DNA from: an uncultured Clostridium sp.
GTDB lineage: Bacteria > Bacillota > Clostridia > Lachnospirales > Lachnospiraceae
Assembly: GCA_900539185.1 (NCBI GenBank)
Contig: UQBG01000001.1
Location: 186,001-250,000 of the forward strand
Direction of reading: 5' to 3'
DNA: 64,000 nt
This document shows, piece by piece, positions 23,956 through 31,515 of the stretch; position 1 is the stretch's first letter; each line of letters opens with the position of its first letter. A program made the position numbers and the translations under genes. The notes beneath the pieces are model-generated. The model saw only the letters and a list, made by a program, of their open reading frames with translations, made no database searches and was not told where the DNA came from.

Positions 23956-25077
23956 TTATTTATTCGAAACTACCCGGTCAGGATAATCTCCCCGATCTGT
24001 TACGATCTCGTACCCAATTCTTTGCATTCTACCCTGAATGCATTGGGTGCATTGTGCCGATTCCTCACCGGTACAAATCTTATTATCATATAAACTATAT
24101 TGCTTGCGTACTGCTACCGGGGATAAATTCGGCATAATGACATTTGCACCGGAAAGGATTCCCCGTTCTCTTCCATCTACCGCCAATGTTCCCAGTGCTG
24201 TCGTTGCCGGAATCAGCAATTTGGGATTCATCAACCGTAATACACCGATCAAAAACAGAGTCTGCTCCACGCTTCCATTCTTTTCCATAGAAAACGGAGT
24301 CTCACTATGCGATATAAACGGTCCGATTCCAACCATATGCGGTTTCAATTCCTGTATATATGCCAGATCTTCTGCCAGACAATGCAGGGACTGACCCGGC
24401 GAACCAACCATAAACCCGGCTCCTACCTGATAGCCGATCCGTTTCAAATCTTCCAGGCACTGCCTGCGATGATCATACGACATTTCATGCGGATGCAGTC
24501 TTTGATAATGTACCGAATCTGCAGTTTCATGCCGTAATAAATACCGTTCTGCACCTGCTTCATAATATCTGAGATAGCTCTCATAGGATCGCTCACCAAT
24601 CGATAATGTCACCGCACAGTCCGGACAAAGTGTTCGAATATCATGAACCACATCGCAGATCCACTCGTCTGTCAGAAAAGGATCCTCTCCGCCTTGCAAC
24701 ACAAAGGTTCGGTATCCAAGTGTTCTTCCTTCCTGACAACAATTCAGTATCTGATCTTTTGTCAGGCGATATCGCTCCAGCCTCCGGTTTTCTCTGCGAA
24801 TGCCACAGTAGTAACAGTTATTCTTGCAGTAGTTTGTAAATTCTATCAAACCTCTGGCATATATCTTTCTGCCAAATATCCGTTGCTGCCACGTCCTGGC
24901 CCGTGCAAACAGATCCTGATCCAAACGGCTTCCAATGTCCGGTTCTTCGTCCACTGTAGCATTTTTTGTATCTCCAAATCTACAGTCCAACAGCTCCTCA
25001 TACTCTGATTCTGTGAGTCTGTGTTCCTGATCCAATTGTTTAATTAGTGTCTTTCCTCGTTGTAGCTGCATATTCAT
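23956..25077 (-). CDS. hydE: [FeFe]-hydrogenase maturase HydE (radical SAM)
   Basis: Acts after HydG on the Fe(CO)2(CN)cysteine intermediate in H-cluster assembly. The 373 residues show the radical-SAM motif CKNNCYYC (84-91) in GLIEFTNYC, TFVLQGGEDPF and GFMVGSPGQS, and resemble BioB and PylB in fold. Identification rests on the sequence plus its neighbours hydG and hydF. The start has no visible Shine-Dalgarno site; it lies nine bases after the ispF stop, so re-initiation from ispF translation is likely. Alternative start is the second ATG, six bases in. Confidence 0.93.
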   Translation of the reverse strand: MNMQLQRGKTLIKQLDQEHRLTESEYEELLDCRFGDTKNATVDEEPDIGSRLDQDLFARARTWQQRIFGRKIYARGLIEFTNYCKNNCYYCGIRRENRRLERYRLTKDQILNCCQEGRTLGYRTFVLQGGEDPFLTDEWICDVVHDIRTLCPDCAVTLSIGERSYESYLRYYEAGAERYLLRHETADSVHYQRLHPHEMSYDHRRQCLEDLKRIGYQVGAGFMVGSPGQSLHCLAEDLAYIQELKPHMVGIGPFISHSETPFSMEKNGSVEQTLFLIGVLRLMNPKLLIPATTALGTLAVDGRERGILSGANVIMPNLSPVAVRKQYSLYDNKICTGEESAQCTQCIQGRMQRIGYEIVTDRGDYPDRVVSNK

Positions 25078-25086
25078 CTGACAAAA

Positions 25087-25644
25087 TTATTTTGATATCG
25101 GGCAGCCACTGCAACCGCCACAGTTTCGCACGCCCTGCGTCTGTTCCTGCATTACATCATAGCTATAGTTTGCAACTGTTTCCAATGCACAAATGGCCTG
25201 TGCACTAATTCCCAGTCCTTCTCCGGTGAAGCCCAGCCCTTCTTCCGTTGTAGCTTTAACATTCACCCGATTCTCCGGCAGCTCAAGTGCCGCTGCTATA
25301 TTCTGAACCATCTGCGGAATATAAGCAGCCAGCTTTGGCCGCTGTGCGATCACCGTTGCATCGATATTTTCAATAAAAAACAGATGTTCCTCCAGCAACC
25401 GCTTTACATGCTTTAATAGTTCCATACTATCTGCGCCCTTATAAGCCGGATCTGTATCCGGAAAATGTCTGCCGATATCTCCCAGCGCCGCCGCACCTAA
25501 TAACGCATCCATAATCGCATGAACCAGTACGTCCGCATCTGAATGTCCCAGGAGTCCCTTTTCATACGGAACTTCCACTCCACCTAATATCAGTTTTCGA
25601 TCTTCCACCAATTTATGAACATCATATCCCATTCCTACTCGCAT
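25087..25644 (-). CDS. ispF: 2-C-methyl-D-erythritol 2,4-cyclodiphosphate synthase with a cysteine-rich C-terminal tail
   Basis: Fifth step of the MEP isoprenoid pathway. The start ATG at 25644 (MRVGMGYDVHKL) follows AGGAGG by nine bases; the frame extends 46 codons further but through promoter sequence. Catalytic and metal residues are visible in GYDVH and GHSDADVLVHAIMDALLGAA, with DIGRHFPDTDP and TTEEGLGFTGEG. The family norm is about 157 residues; this has 185. The extra tail ends CGGCSGCPISK (Cys 175, 178, 181), a possible metal or cluster site. It heads the run ispF-hydE-hydG-hydF. An extended -10 lies at 25676-25684. Confidence 0.94.
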   Translation of the reverse strand: MRVGMGYDVHKLVEDRKLILGGVEVPYEKGLLGHSDADVLVHAIMDALLGAAALGDIGRHFPDTDPAYKGADSMELLKHVKRLLEEHLFFIENIDATVIAQRPKLAAYIPQMVQNIAAALELPENRVNVKATTEEGLGFTGEGLGISAQAICALETVANYSYDVMQEQTQGVRNCGGCSGCPISK

Positions 25645-25675
25645 CCATTTATTCCTCCTACTACTCATATAAAAT

Positions 25676-25684
25676 AGTATACCA
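25676..25684 (-). promoter_or_regulatory. Possible extended -10 promoter of ispF-hydEGF
   Basis: Minus-strand TGGTATACT. No convincing -35 at 16-18 bases; the call rests on the extended -10 and its position about 30 bases before the ispF start. Confidence 0.4.
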
Positions 25685-25739
25685 TGGACCACTAACTGTG
25701 GATAGTCTTCCTTTTTGAAAATATTTTTTAAATTAGGAC

Positions 25740-25768
25740 TTGACTTCTCCGAATCATTCACATATAAT
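25740..25768 (+). promoter_or_regulatory. Promoter of the tRNA-Val/tRNA-Met pair
   Basis: TTGACT (25740-25745), 17-base spacer, TATAAT (25763-25768), 22 bases before tRNA-Val. It is divergent from the ispF promoter. Confidence 0.88.
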
Positions 25769-25790
25769 AGCAGATGTGTCAAGCGACTAT

Positions 25791-25863
25791 GGGATCTTAG
25801 CTCAGCTGGGAGAGCATCTGCCTTACAAGCAGAGGGTCACAGGTTCGAGCCCTGTAGGTCCCA
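25791..25863 (+). tRNA. tRNA-Val (TAC anticodon)
   Basis: Acceptor GGGATCT/AGGTCCC, D arm AGCTCAGCTGGGAGAGC, anticodon arm CTGCCTTACAAGCAG with TAC, T arm ACAGGTTCGAGCCCTGT. Discriminator A, CCA not encoded. 73 bases. Confidence 0.96.
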
Positions 25864-25879
25864 TATATTTTGACAATGT

Positions 25880-25953
25880 GGCGGAATAGCTCAGTTGGCT
25901 AGAGCACACGGTTCATACCCGTGGTGTCGAGAGTTCGAATCTCCCTTCCGCTA
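25880..25953 (+). tRNA. tRNA-Met, elongator type (CAT anticodon)
   Basis: Acceptor GGCGGAA/TTCCGCT with a terminal G-U pair, D arm AGCTCAGTTGGCTAGAGC, anticodon arm CACGGTTCATACCCGTG, T arm GAGAGTTCGAATCTC. The body resembles Bacillus elongator tRNA-Met, not the initiator (no GGG/CCC anticodon stem). It lies 16 bases after tRNA-Val and is followed by TTTTTT. A tRNA-Ile with lysidine-modified CAT is the alternative. Confidence 0.93.
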
Positions 25954-26005
25954 CTTTTTTATTGCTTATTTTTAATATTTCATCTTATATAGACCGCTTT
26001 CTGAC

Positions 26006-26968
26006 CTACTCGATATCCTTTCCGTAAAAATCAAATCCGATGTTCAAGTCTACCGGCTGAGAGATGCCCGGTACGGTTCCCTGATCCGTATACTGCCAGA
26101 TCTGATAGGTATATGGAAGCTGTGGTTCATTCGCATACTGTGCAAACCAGATCTTATATCCATATAGCTGTGTCAGATCCAGATTCAGTGCAATCCACCG
26201 CAGATTCGCATACAGCATGGTATCATATCCCGCTGCCTTTATCGTCTCTAAGAATCCACGGCAGGCCTCCGACCGCTGCTCCCGCGTCAATCCACTGGTT
26301 CTGGCGGTATCATCCATCGGATCCTCTGTATCCAGTACGATTGGCAGATTAATATTATATGCCTTTACATTATCCAGAACAAACTGTGCCTCTTCTACTC
26401 CTTCCTCATAAGTCGTTGCCTGTGAGTAAAAATATACCCCAACATTCAAATCATTCTTCAGTGCACCGGCCACATTTGTGTCAAAGGTTTCATCCAGCTT
26501 GATTGCTCCGTTTCCATATCCACGATAGCCAACCCGGACAAACGCAAAGTCTACACCTGCCGCCTTCACCTGTGCCCAGTCTATTGTTCCCTGAAACTTC
26601 GATACGTCGATTCCCACAGAAGATGTAATCTCACCATTTTCTGTATAATACTGAAAGCCGTCCTGTTCGACCAGAGCCGAATCAAAGTTATAATCATTTC
26701 GTCCAAACTGATTATCGATCTTTACCCACTGCAAAACGCCTTCATCATCGTATACCAGTATAAATCGCTGATGGACAAAGGTCCAATATGCATTGTCTGT
26801 TATGGCTGTCAGATCGTCACTACCGTAAGCTGTCCGCTGATCCTGCGGAATCTCAAACGGTAATGCCTTCGAATGACTTCTTGTCCTGCTGATCCCCGCC
26901 AACACAGCGATCAGCACGATTAATTCCGCTATTATAATAATTATCCACAGCTTGTACTTCTTTTGCAT
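26006..26968 (-). CDS. GH25 muramidase, membrane-anchored
   Basis: Predicted wall lysozyme cutting MurNAc-GlcNAc bonds. An uncleaved signal-anchor occupies residues 6-27 (YKLWIIIIIAELIVLIAVLAG); a linker domain of about 90 residues follows, then the GH25 barrel from about residue 115. Its motifs are GIDVSKFQGTIDW, FAFVRVGYRGYG, GVYFYSQA, the catalytic LDTED (Asp-x-Glu) and the terminal YQIWQYTDQGTVPGI. The barrel would face outward. It follows the larger GH25 gene by 21 bases and is likely cotranscribed. It converges with the tRNA pair. Confidence 0.92.
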   Translation of the reverse strand: MQKKYKLWIIIIIAELIVLIAVLAGISRTRSHSKALPFEIPQDQRTAYGSDDLTAITDNAYWTFVHQRFILVYDDEGVLQWVKIDNQFGRNDYNFDSALVEQDGFQYYTENGEITSSVGIDVSKFQGTIDWAQVKAAGVDFAFVRVGYRGYGNGAIKLDETFDTNVAGALKNDLNVGVYFYSQATTYEEGVEEAQFVLDNVKAYNINLPIVLDTEDPMDDTARTSGLTREQRSEACRGFLETIKAAGYDTMLYANLRWIALNLDLTQLYGYKIWFAQYANEPQLPYTYQIWQYTDQGTVPGISQPVDLNIGFDFYGKDIE

Positions 26969-26989
26969 GCTCTCATCTCCATTACTGCG

Positions 26990-28720
26990 TTACTGTACGG
27001 TTGCCGAGACTCCTGTCGCCCCAGTCTCAGAGGCTGGTGGTGCCACAATCGTTCCTTCTGAACCACCCGAACCGGAAGAACCATCTTCGGAAGGAGCTCT
27101 GCCTGCCGGTCCTGCACTGATCACCAGCGTTACCGAATCACCTGCATATAGCGTTGTACCGGCTGATACAGACTGCCATACCACACAGCCTGCCGACACC
27201 GTATCACTATTTTCCGTATTTATAATCACCCGAAGTCCCAGTGCCTCCAGTGCACTTACTGCCTCTGCCTGACTGCTTCCGACTACATTTATCATAACCT
27301 TCGGTTCTTTTCCCTTACTGATCACGACTTCTACCGTCGTCCGTTCATCCACCTGTGTCCCCGGTGCAATGGACTGTGATACCACTTTTCCTGCCTCAAC
27401 CGTATCCGAATACTGTTCTGTGAGTGTACAGTTTAATGTTACCCTATCCAGTGCCGCTCTTGCCTCTTCCGCTGTTTTTCCGCTCAGATCCGGCACCTGT
27501 GCCGTTGCATATGTACCGATGGAATTCAGATCCCGTCCATACTTATAGTCTACATAACAGATATTCATATCGACATTTCCACTGATTCCGGCTACCGATC
27601 CCTTTGATGTATACTGCCACATCTGATAAGAACCACTATAGTTTGTCCGTGGCATATCTGCATAATGCGCTACCCATACGCCGTAGGAACCAAGACCTGC
27701 AAATCGTCCCTGCAAATAACTTTTGCTTCCATATACCATTGGCTTATACCCGGCAGATGCAATGACCTGACAGAAGGTGGCAGCTACCTGAGAACGTGTT
27801 TCAGGACTATTGGCATTCGCCCGCCCAGGATCGGATGGTGTACCAGCATCCTCCAAATCGATAATCACAGGATATGTAATCGGAACTCCCTCACGTCGTA
27901 TCAGTGTCAATACTGCATATGCCTCTTCTTGTGCTTCCTGTACATTCACTGCCTGTGAAAAGTAGTAAACTCCGACATCCAGCCCTGCATTATAAGCTCC
28001 GTGAATATTTCTGGAAAAATTACGATCTTCTGCCAAAACACCTGTACCATATCCTCTATATCCCGCACGTACAATCGCATAATCAATACCATCTGCCTTC
28101 ACAGCCGACCAATTAATCGAACCCTGATGATGGGATACATCAATTCCGCAATAGGATGCCAACGCTCCATTGCCATTAAAGTAATAATGCCTTCCATTGA
28201 TAACCTGATCTCCACACACCCGACGGCCTTCATTTGTATAATAACAATGATTGCCGGATATACTGGCCCAGCCCGGTTGTCCATTCCACCGTGGATCCAC
28301 ATCCGTCACCTGATTGAATGCCGGAGTCGTATCCGCTGGTTTCACTGCCGGTTCTCTAACAATCGGAGAATCTTCTTTCTTCTCCTCCTCCGGTGTCAGA
28401 ATGACTGACTCTACCACTACTTCCTCTACATTAAAGTCACTGTTTGGTATCTCATATTCTAACCGCTTCGCTTCGACACTGTTCATCATCAGAATCTGTG
28501 CATAGTTTGGCATCTTGGATGCAATCTCCAGTGTCTCTACGGACTGTGCATCCCGCACAGTTTCATACTGTTCTGCCGTCTGATAGTTCATCGTCTCCTC
28601 AACCTGATTTCGATGCACCACGACTCCCGCTGTTACACCTCCGACCACCGCGACCGGAACTCCGATCATAATCACCTTCATCCAGATGGTATTCCGTATA
28701 TTTAACCACAGGTTCTTCAA
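26990..28720 (-). CDS. GH25 muramidase with wall-binding repeat and two PASTA domains
   Basis: 576 aa. Start is TTG at 28720, seven bases after GAGAGG. A signal-anchor at residues 14-35 precedes a linker, a choline-binding-type repeat (CYYTNEGRRVCG, GRHYYFNGNGALASYCG) and the GH25 barrel (GIDVSHHQGSINW, YAIVRAGYRGYG, VYYFSQAVNVQEA, catalytic IDLED, SYQMWQYTSKG). Two C-terminal PASTA domains (VPDLSGKTAEEARAAL...; MINVVGSSQAEAVSALEAL...) and a Ser/Gly-rich tail follow. PASTA domains bind peptidoglycan or muropeptides in serine/threonine kinases and PBPs; joined to a GH25 barrel they probably target the enzyme to the wall (inference). Confidence 0.92.
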   Translation of the reverse strand: MKNLWLNIRNTIWMKVIMIGVPVAVVGGVTAGVVVHRNQVEETMNYQTAEQYETVRDAQSVETLEIASKMPNYAQILMMNSVEAKRLEYEIPNSDFNVEEVVVESVILTPEEEKKEDSPIVREPAVKPADTTPAFNQVTDVDPRWNGQPGWASISGNHCYYTNEGRRVCGDQVINGRHYYFNGNGALASYCGIDVSHHQGSINWSAVKADGIDYAIVRAGYRGYGTGVLAEDRNFSRNIHGAYNAGLDVGVYYFSQAVNVQEAQEEAYAVLTLIRREGVPITYPVIIDLEDAGTPSDPGRANANSPETRSQVAATFCQVIASAGYKPMVYGSKSYLQGRFAGLGSYGVWVAHYADMPRTNYSGSYQMWQYTSKGSVAGISGNVDMNICYVDYKYGRDLNSIGTYATAQVPDLSGKTAEEARAALDRVTLNCTLTEQYSDTVEAGKVVSQSIAPGTQVDERTTVEVVISKGKEPKVMINVVGSSQAEAVSALEALGLRVIINTENSDTVSAGCVVWQSVSAGTTLYAGDSVTLVISAGPAGRAPSEDGSSGSGGSEGTIVAPPASETGATGVSATVQ

Positions 28721-28783
28721 CTTCCATCCTCTCCTTCGTTCTGCCTATCTTATACGTCTTATTTATTACTCATCTTCTTGTAT

Positions 28784-29725
28784 TTACAGTTTCTCTACAT
28801 AGTAGTCCAGCCACTTGATCAGATCCTTACATACCTTCTGCCTGTCCAGATCATGCAGCAGCTCATGCCGACTGTCTTTATACATCCGCAGTCTGCAGTC
28901 GAGTCCCAGACTCTTATAGATCTTATACAGGTGCTTCGGTCCCTTTCCAAAGTCACCGACCGGATCCTGATCCCCGGCCATTAAGAGGATCGGCATATCC
29001 TTTCGCAGCCGTTCCAGATTCTGCTTCTTATTGACCTCCTGCAGTGCCTCCATCATATCCCGATAAGCTCCGACTGTGAAGATAAAGTTGCACTCCGGTT
29101 TTGCATTATACAGTCCAACCTCTTCACGATCCCGGGACAACCAGCTGTTTCGCAGATTTTCTTCCTTAAAGTGCTTATCCAGACCTCCGATTGCCATATC
29201 ATTCACAAAGGTACTCCGATACCGATAACCATCCTTTCTGGTATGTGCGATCAGCTCACACATCCCCTTTCCAAAGGTTACCGTAGCCGTACTGTGGTAC
29301 ATCGTACCCATCAGGATCATACCATCTACCGTATCCGGGAACCGTTCCACGAATTCCCGTACCATCAAAGAGCCAAAGCTATGTCCCAGAATGAAGTACG
29401 GAATCCCCGGATAAGCCCGCTTTGCAATTCCCTGCAAAAGAACCATATCCGATAACAGCTTCCAGTTTCCGTTATGATCTCCAAAGTATCCAAAACAGTT
29501 CTTATTCACCACAGACTGTCCATGTCCTAATGTATCGGCTCCATAGACCACATACCCTTTCTGACACAATGCCTGTGCCAGCGCTTCATATCTCTCGATA
29601 TATTCCACCATACCGTGACAGATATGCACGACCGCCTTTGGTTTTCCTTCCGGCTTCCAGCAATAGCCATGAATCATCGTCACCTCGTCTGTTGACTTAT
29701 AGCTTAATTCCTCTACTGTCGCCAT
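28784..29725 (-). CDS. Alpha/beta hydrolase, monoacylglycerol lipase/lysophospholipase type
   Basis: Serine hydrolase of 313 aa with VVHICHGMVEYIERYEALAQ (oxyanion HG), GADTLGHGQS, the nucleophile elbow GHSFGS (about residue 115), the acid AGDQDPVGDFGKG and the catalytic His in SRHELLHD. This is the Hydrolase_4 layout of monoglyceride lipases. No signal peptide, so a cytoplasmic lipid-ester substrate is likely but unproven. It lies 39 bases after the LCP gene and 63 bases before the GH25 pair, in an envelope-gene run. Confidence 0.87.
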   Translation of the reverse strand: MATVEELSYKSTDEVTMIHGYCWKPEGKPKAVVHICHGMVEYIERYEALAQALCQKGYVVYGADTLGHGQSVVNKNCFGYFGDHNGNWKLLSDMVLLQGIAKRAYPGIPYFILGHSFGSLMVREFVERFPDTVDGMILMGTMYHSTATVTFGKGMCELIAHTRKDGYRYRSTFVNDMAIGGLDKHFKEENLRNSWLSRDREEVGLYNAKPECNFIFTVGAYRDMMEALQEVNKKQNLERLRKDMPILLMAGDQDPVGDFGKGPKHLYKIYKSLGLDCRLRMYKDSRHELLHDLDRQKVCKDLIKWLDYYVEKL

Positions 29726-29764
29726 TGTTTCTCACACACTCCCTTATATAAACTTCTGATCACC

Positions 29765-31288
29765 CTAGAATCCTCCCCGGAACGTCAAATCATCCGGTGG
29801 ATATACGCCTGTATTATTCTTGATTTCATCACTGATCCGCAGCACTTCCGAAGAAGGTGTGTAACGATCCTTTCCGCTATCCTGTGTCGTTGCTGTACTC
29901 TCCGTTGTTCCGGATGAATTCGAATCCCCGTCATTGGCACCACCAGCCGCATCTGTTCCTCCGGTTCCGTCACCGGCCTCATCTTCGGTTGCTGCCTGCG
30001 TCAATGCGGAATCAATCTCCGCATCATAGAAAAACTGATGCAGAAGCTGAACATTATTATCCAGATCTGCCGCCACATCGATCGACAGATCCTGTCCGAC
30101 TGCCTGATCATAGTACATACCTGCATGATATACCATAGGGAACCCTTCATTTCCCGTGATATTATACTCGAACACATTCGCCATCAATGCTATCAGATCC
30201 TTCTTAGAAAGACTAGTGGAAATATCATCCAGTACATCGTCTAAGATAGTATTCAGCGTACTCAGATCGGAAGTCTTCGCCTTCGTCAAAATCGCTTCCA
30301 GTACCTCTCTCTGTCTGGCCGCACGGTCAATGTCTCCTGCACCGATATTCCGGATCCGACAGTATGTCACGGCCTGTAAGCCATCCAGAGTCACATCTCC
30401 GGTCTCATATAATGCATTATAGCTTCTGCCGGCAATGCTGGCCGTCTCCGGCAGCCAGATATTCACAGACTGTCGTTCTGCTTCATCCACATTCACAGTA
30501 ATACCGCCCAGATCATCCACCACCTCGGCCATAGAAGCAAAGTTCACAGTCACATAATCCGTGATCTGAAGATCCAGGTTCTTATTCAATGTCGCTACTG
30601 CTGCTTTCGGTCCGCCAAACGCATATGCATGGGTGATCTTCGTATACAGACCGTCATTCTTACCGTCCGGATTCTCCATCTCCAGATAGGTATCCCGGTA
30701 TACGGATATGATCTTTACATCCTTCGTTTTATTATCGATACTGGCAACCAGAATCGTATCACTCCGATTCCCTGTATCAGAGGTCACATCTCTGGAGTCC
30801 AGACCAAACAGGGCAATGGTGGTATAACCCTCCTGATTATCATCCAGGCCCTCATTGATGCCCAAATCCTCCTCATCCAGCTGATTATAGTCAAGCATTC
30901 CCAGCTTATTATTCACATAGTAGATCCCATATCCGATGATCAGCAGGGAAAATACGAGTACCTCTACGCCCAGAATTGTCCATAGTTTCTTAATCCGCTT
31001 CTTTCTTGCCAGTGCCTTGGCCGATGGCTTCCTTCTGCGTGATTCACTCATATCTGTATTTCCCCTCTCCTGCATCTTCTGTCGTCTCTCGATCTCTTCC
31101 CGGGTTCTGTGCTCCGCTTCTTCCCGTCTCTGTCTCACATCCCGGTCAACCGTCTCCGCAGAGCCCGGCATCCGCAGACCTGCGGATGCATGACGCAGTC
31201 GATCCATCTCCTCTGCTGTACTTCTTCTCGTTGGTGGAACCTGTGGTCCGGACATACGCCCATTCCGACTCATTCTATTATTTTCCAT
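29765..31288 (-). CDS. LytR-CpsA-Psr (LCP) family cell-wall polymer ligase
   Basis: Transfers undecaprenyl-phosphate-linked glycopolymers to peptidoglycan on the outer face of the membrane. Start ATG at 31288 (MENNRMSRNG) follows AAGGA at seven bases; a longer frame to 31393 runs through the promoter. After about 105 Arg/Glu-rich cytoplasmic residues comes one membrane helix (LWTILGVEVLVFSLLIIGYGIYYV). The LCP domain follows with ALFGLDSRD, RSDTILVASI, SVYRDTYLEM, FGGPKAAVATLN and the Arg-rich YCRIRNIGAGDIDRAARQREVL pyrophosphate-binding segment. The tail is Ser/Thr/Gly-rich. It is the plausible ligase for the polysaccharide encoded at 35-64 kb. Confidence 0.93.
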   Translation of the reverse strand: MENNRMSRNGRMSGPQVPPTRRSTAEEMDRLRHASAGLRMPGSAETVDRDVRQRREEAEHRTREEIERRQKMQERGNTDMSESRRRKPSAKALARKKRIKKLWTILGVEVLVFSLLIIGYGIYYVNNKLGMLDYNQLDEEDLGINEGLDDNQEGYTTIALFGLDSRDVTSDTGNRSDTILVASIDNKTKDVKIISVYRDTYLEMENPDGKNDGLYTKITHAYAFGGPKAAVATLNKNLDLQITDYVTVNFASMAEVVDDLGGITVNVDEAERQSVNIWLPETASIAGRSYNALYETGDVTLDGLQAVTYCRIRNIGAGDIDRAARQREVLEAILTKAKTSDLSTLNTILDDVLDDISTSLSKKDLIALMANVFEYNITGNEGFPMVYHAGMYYDQAVGQDLSIDVAADLDNNVQLLHQFFYDAEIDSALTQAATEDEAGDGTGGTDAAGGANDGDSNSSGTTESTATTQDSGKDRYTPSSEVLRISDEIKNNTGVYPPDDLTFRGGF

Positions 31289-31353
31289 ATTACATTCCTT
31301 TTCCCATATAGCTTTCATCTTTGACTCTTCTATAAGAATTGCTACATTGATGC

Positions 31354-31415
31354 AATTCCCGCAACTATCATACCAAAACAAATCCAAAAGCACAATATCA
31401 TGCTATGCGGGAATT
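31354..31415 (-). promoter_or_regulatory. LCP promoter framed by a 10-bp inverted repeat
   Basis: Minus-strand -10 TATGAT (31367-31372) with TGG before it, 17-base spacer, weak -35 TTGTGC (31390-31395). AATTCCCGCA (31354-31363) and TGCGGGAATT (31406-31415) are perfect inverted copies, one just downstream of the -10 and one upstream of the -35. Confidence 0.5.
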
Positions 31416-31446
31416 TCTTAACTTTTTCTGAATGTTCAAAAAATAC

Positions 31447-31493
31447 AAGTCATCTCACCAACAGACAAGCTTTGTCCACCAATGAGATGACTT
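31447..31493 (-). terminator. Terminator of glmS
   Basis: AAGTCATCTCA (31447-31457) pairs with TGAGATGACTT (31483-31493); a second GACAAAGCTTGTC stem lies in the loop. On the minus strand it ends TTGTATTTTTT, 23 bases after the glmS stop. Confidence 0.85.
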
Positions 31494-31515
31494 TTATTTC
31501 AATTGATATGGTATC

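Noticed and set aside
25087..25782. N-terminal 46-residue extension of IspF
   Set aside because: The extension runs through the promoter region and has no ribosome site; AGGAGG precedes the internal ATG at 25644.
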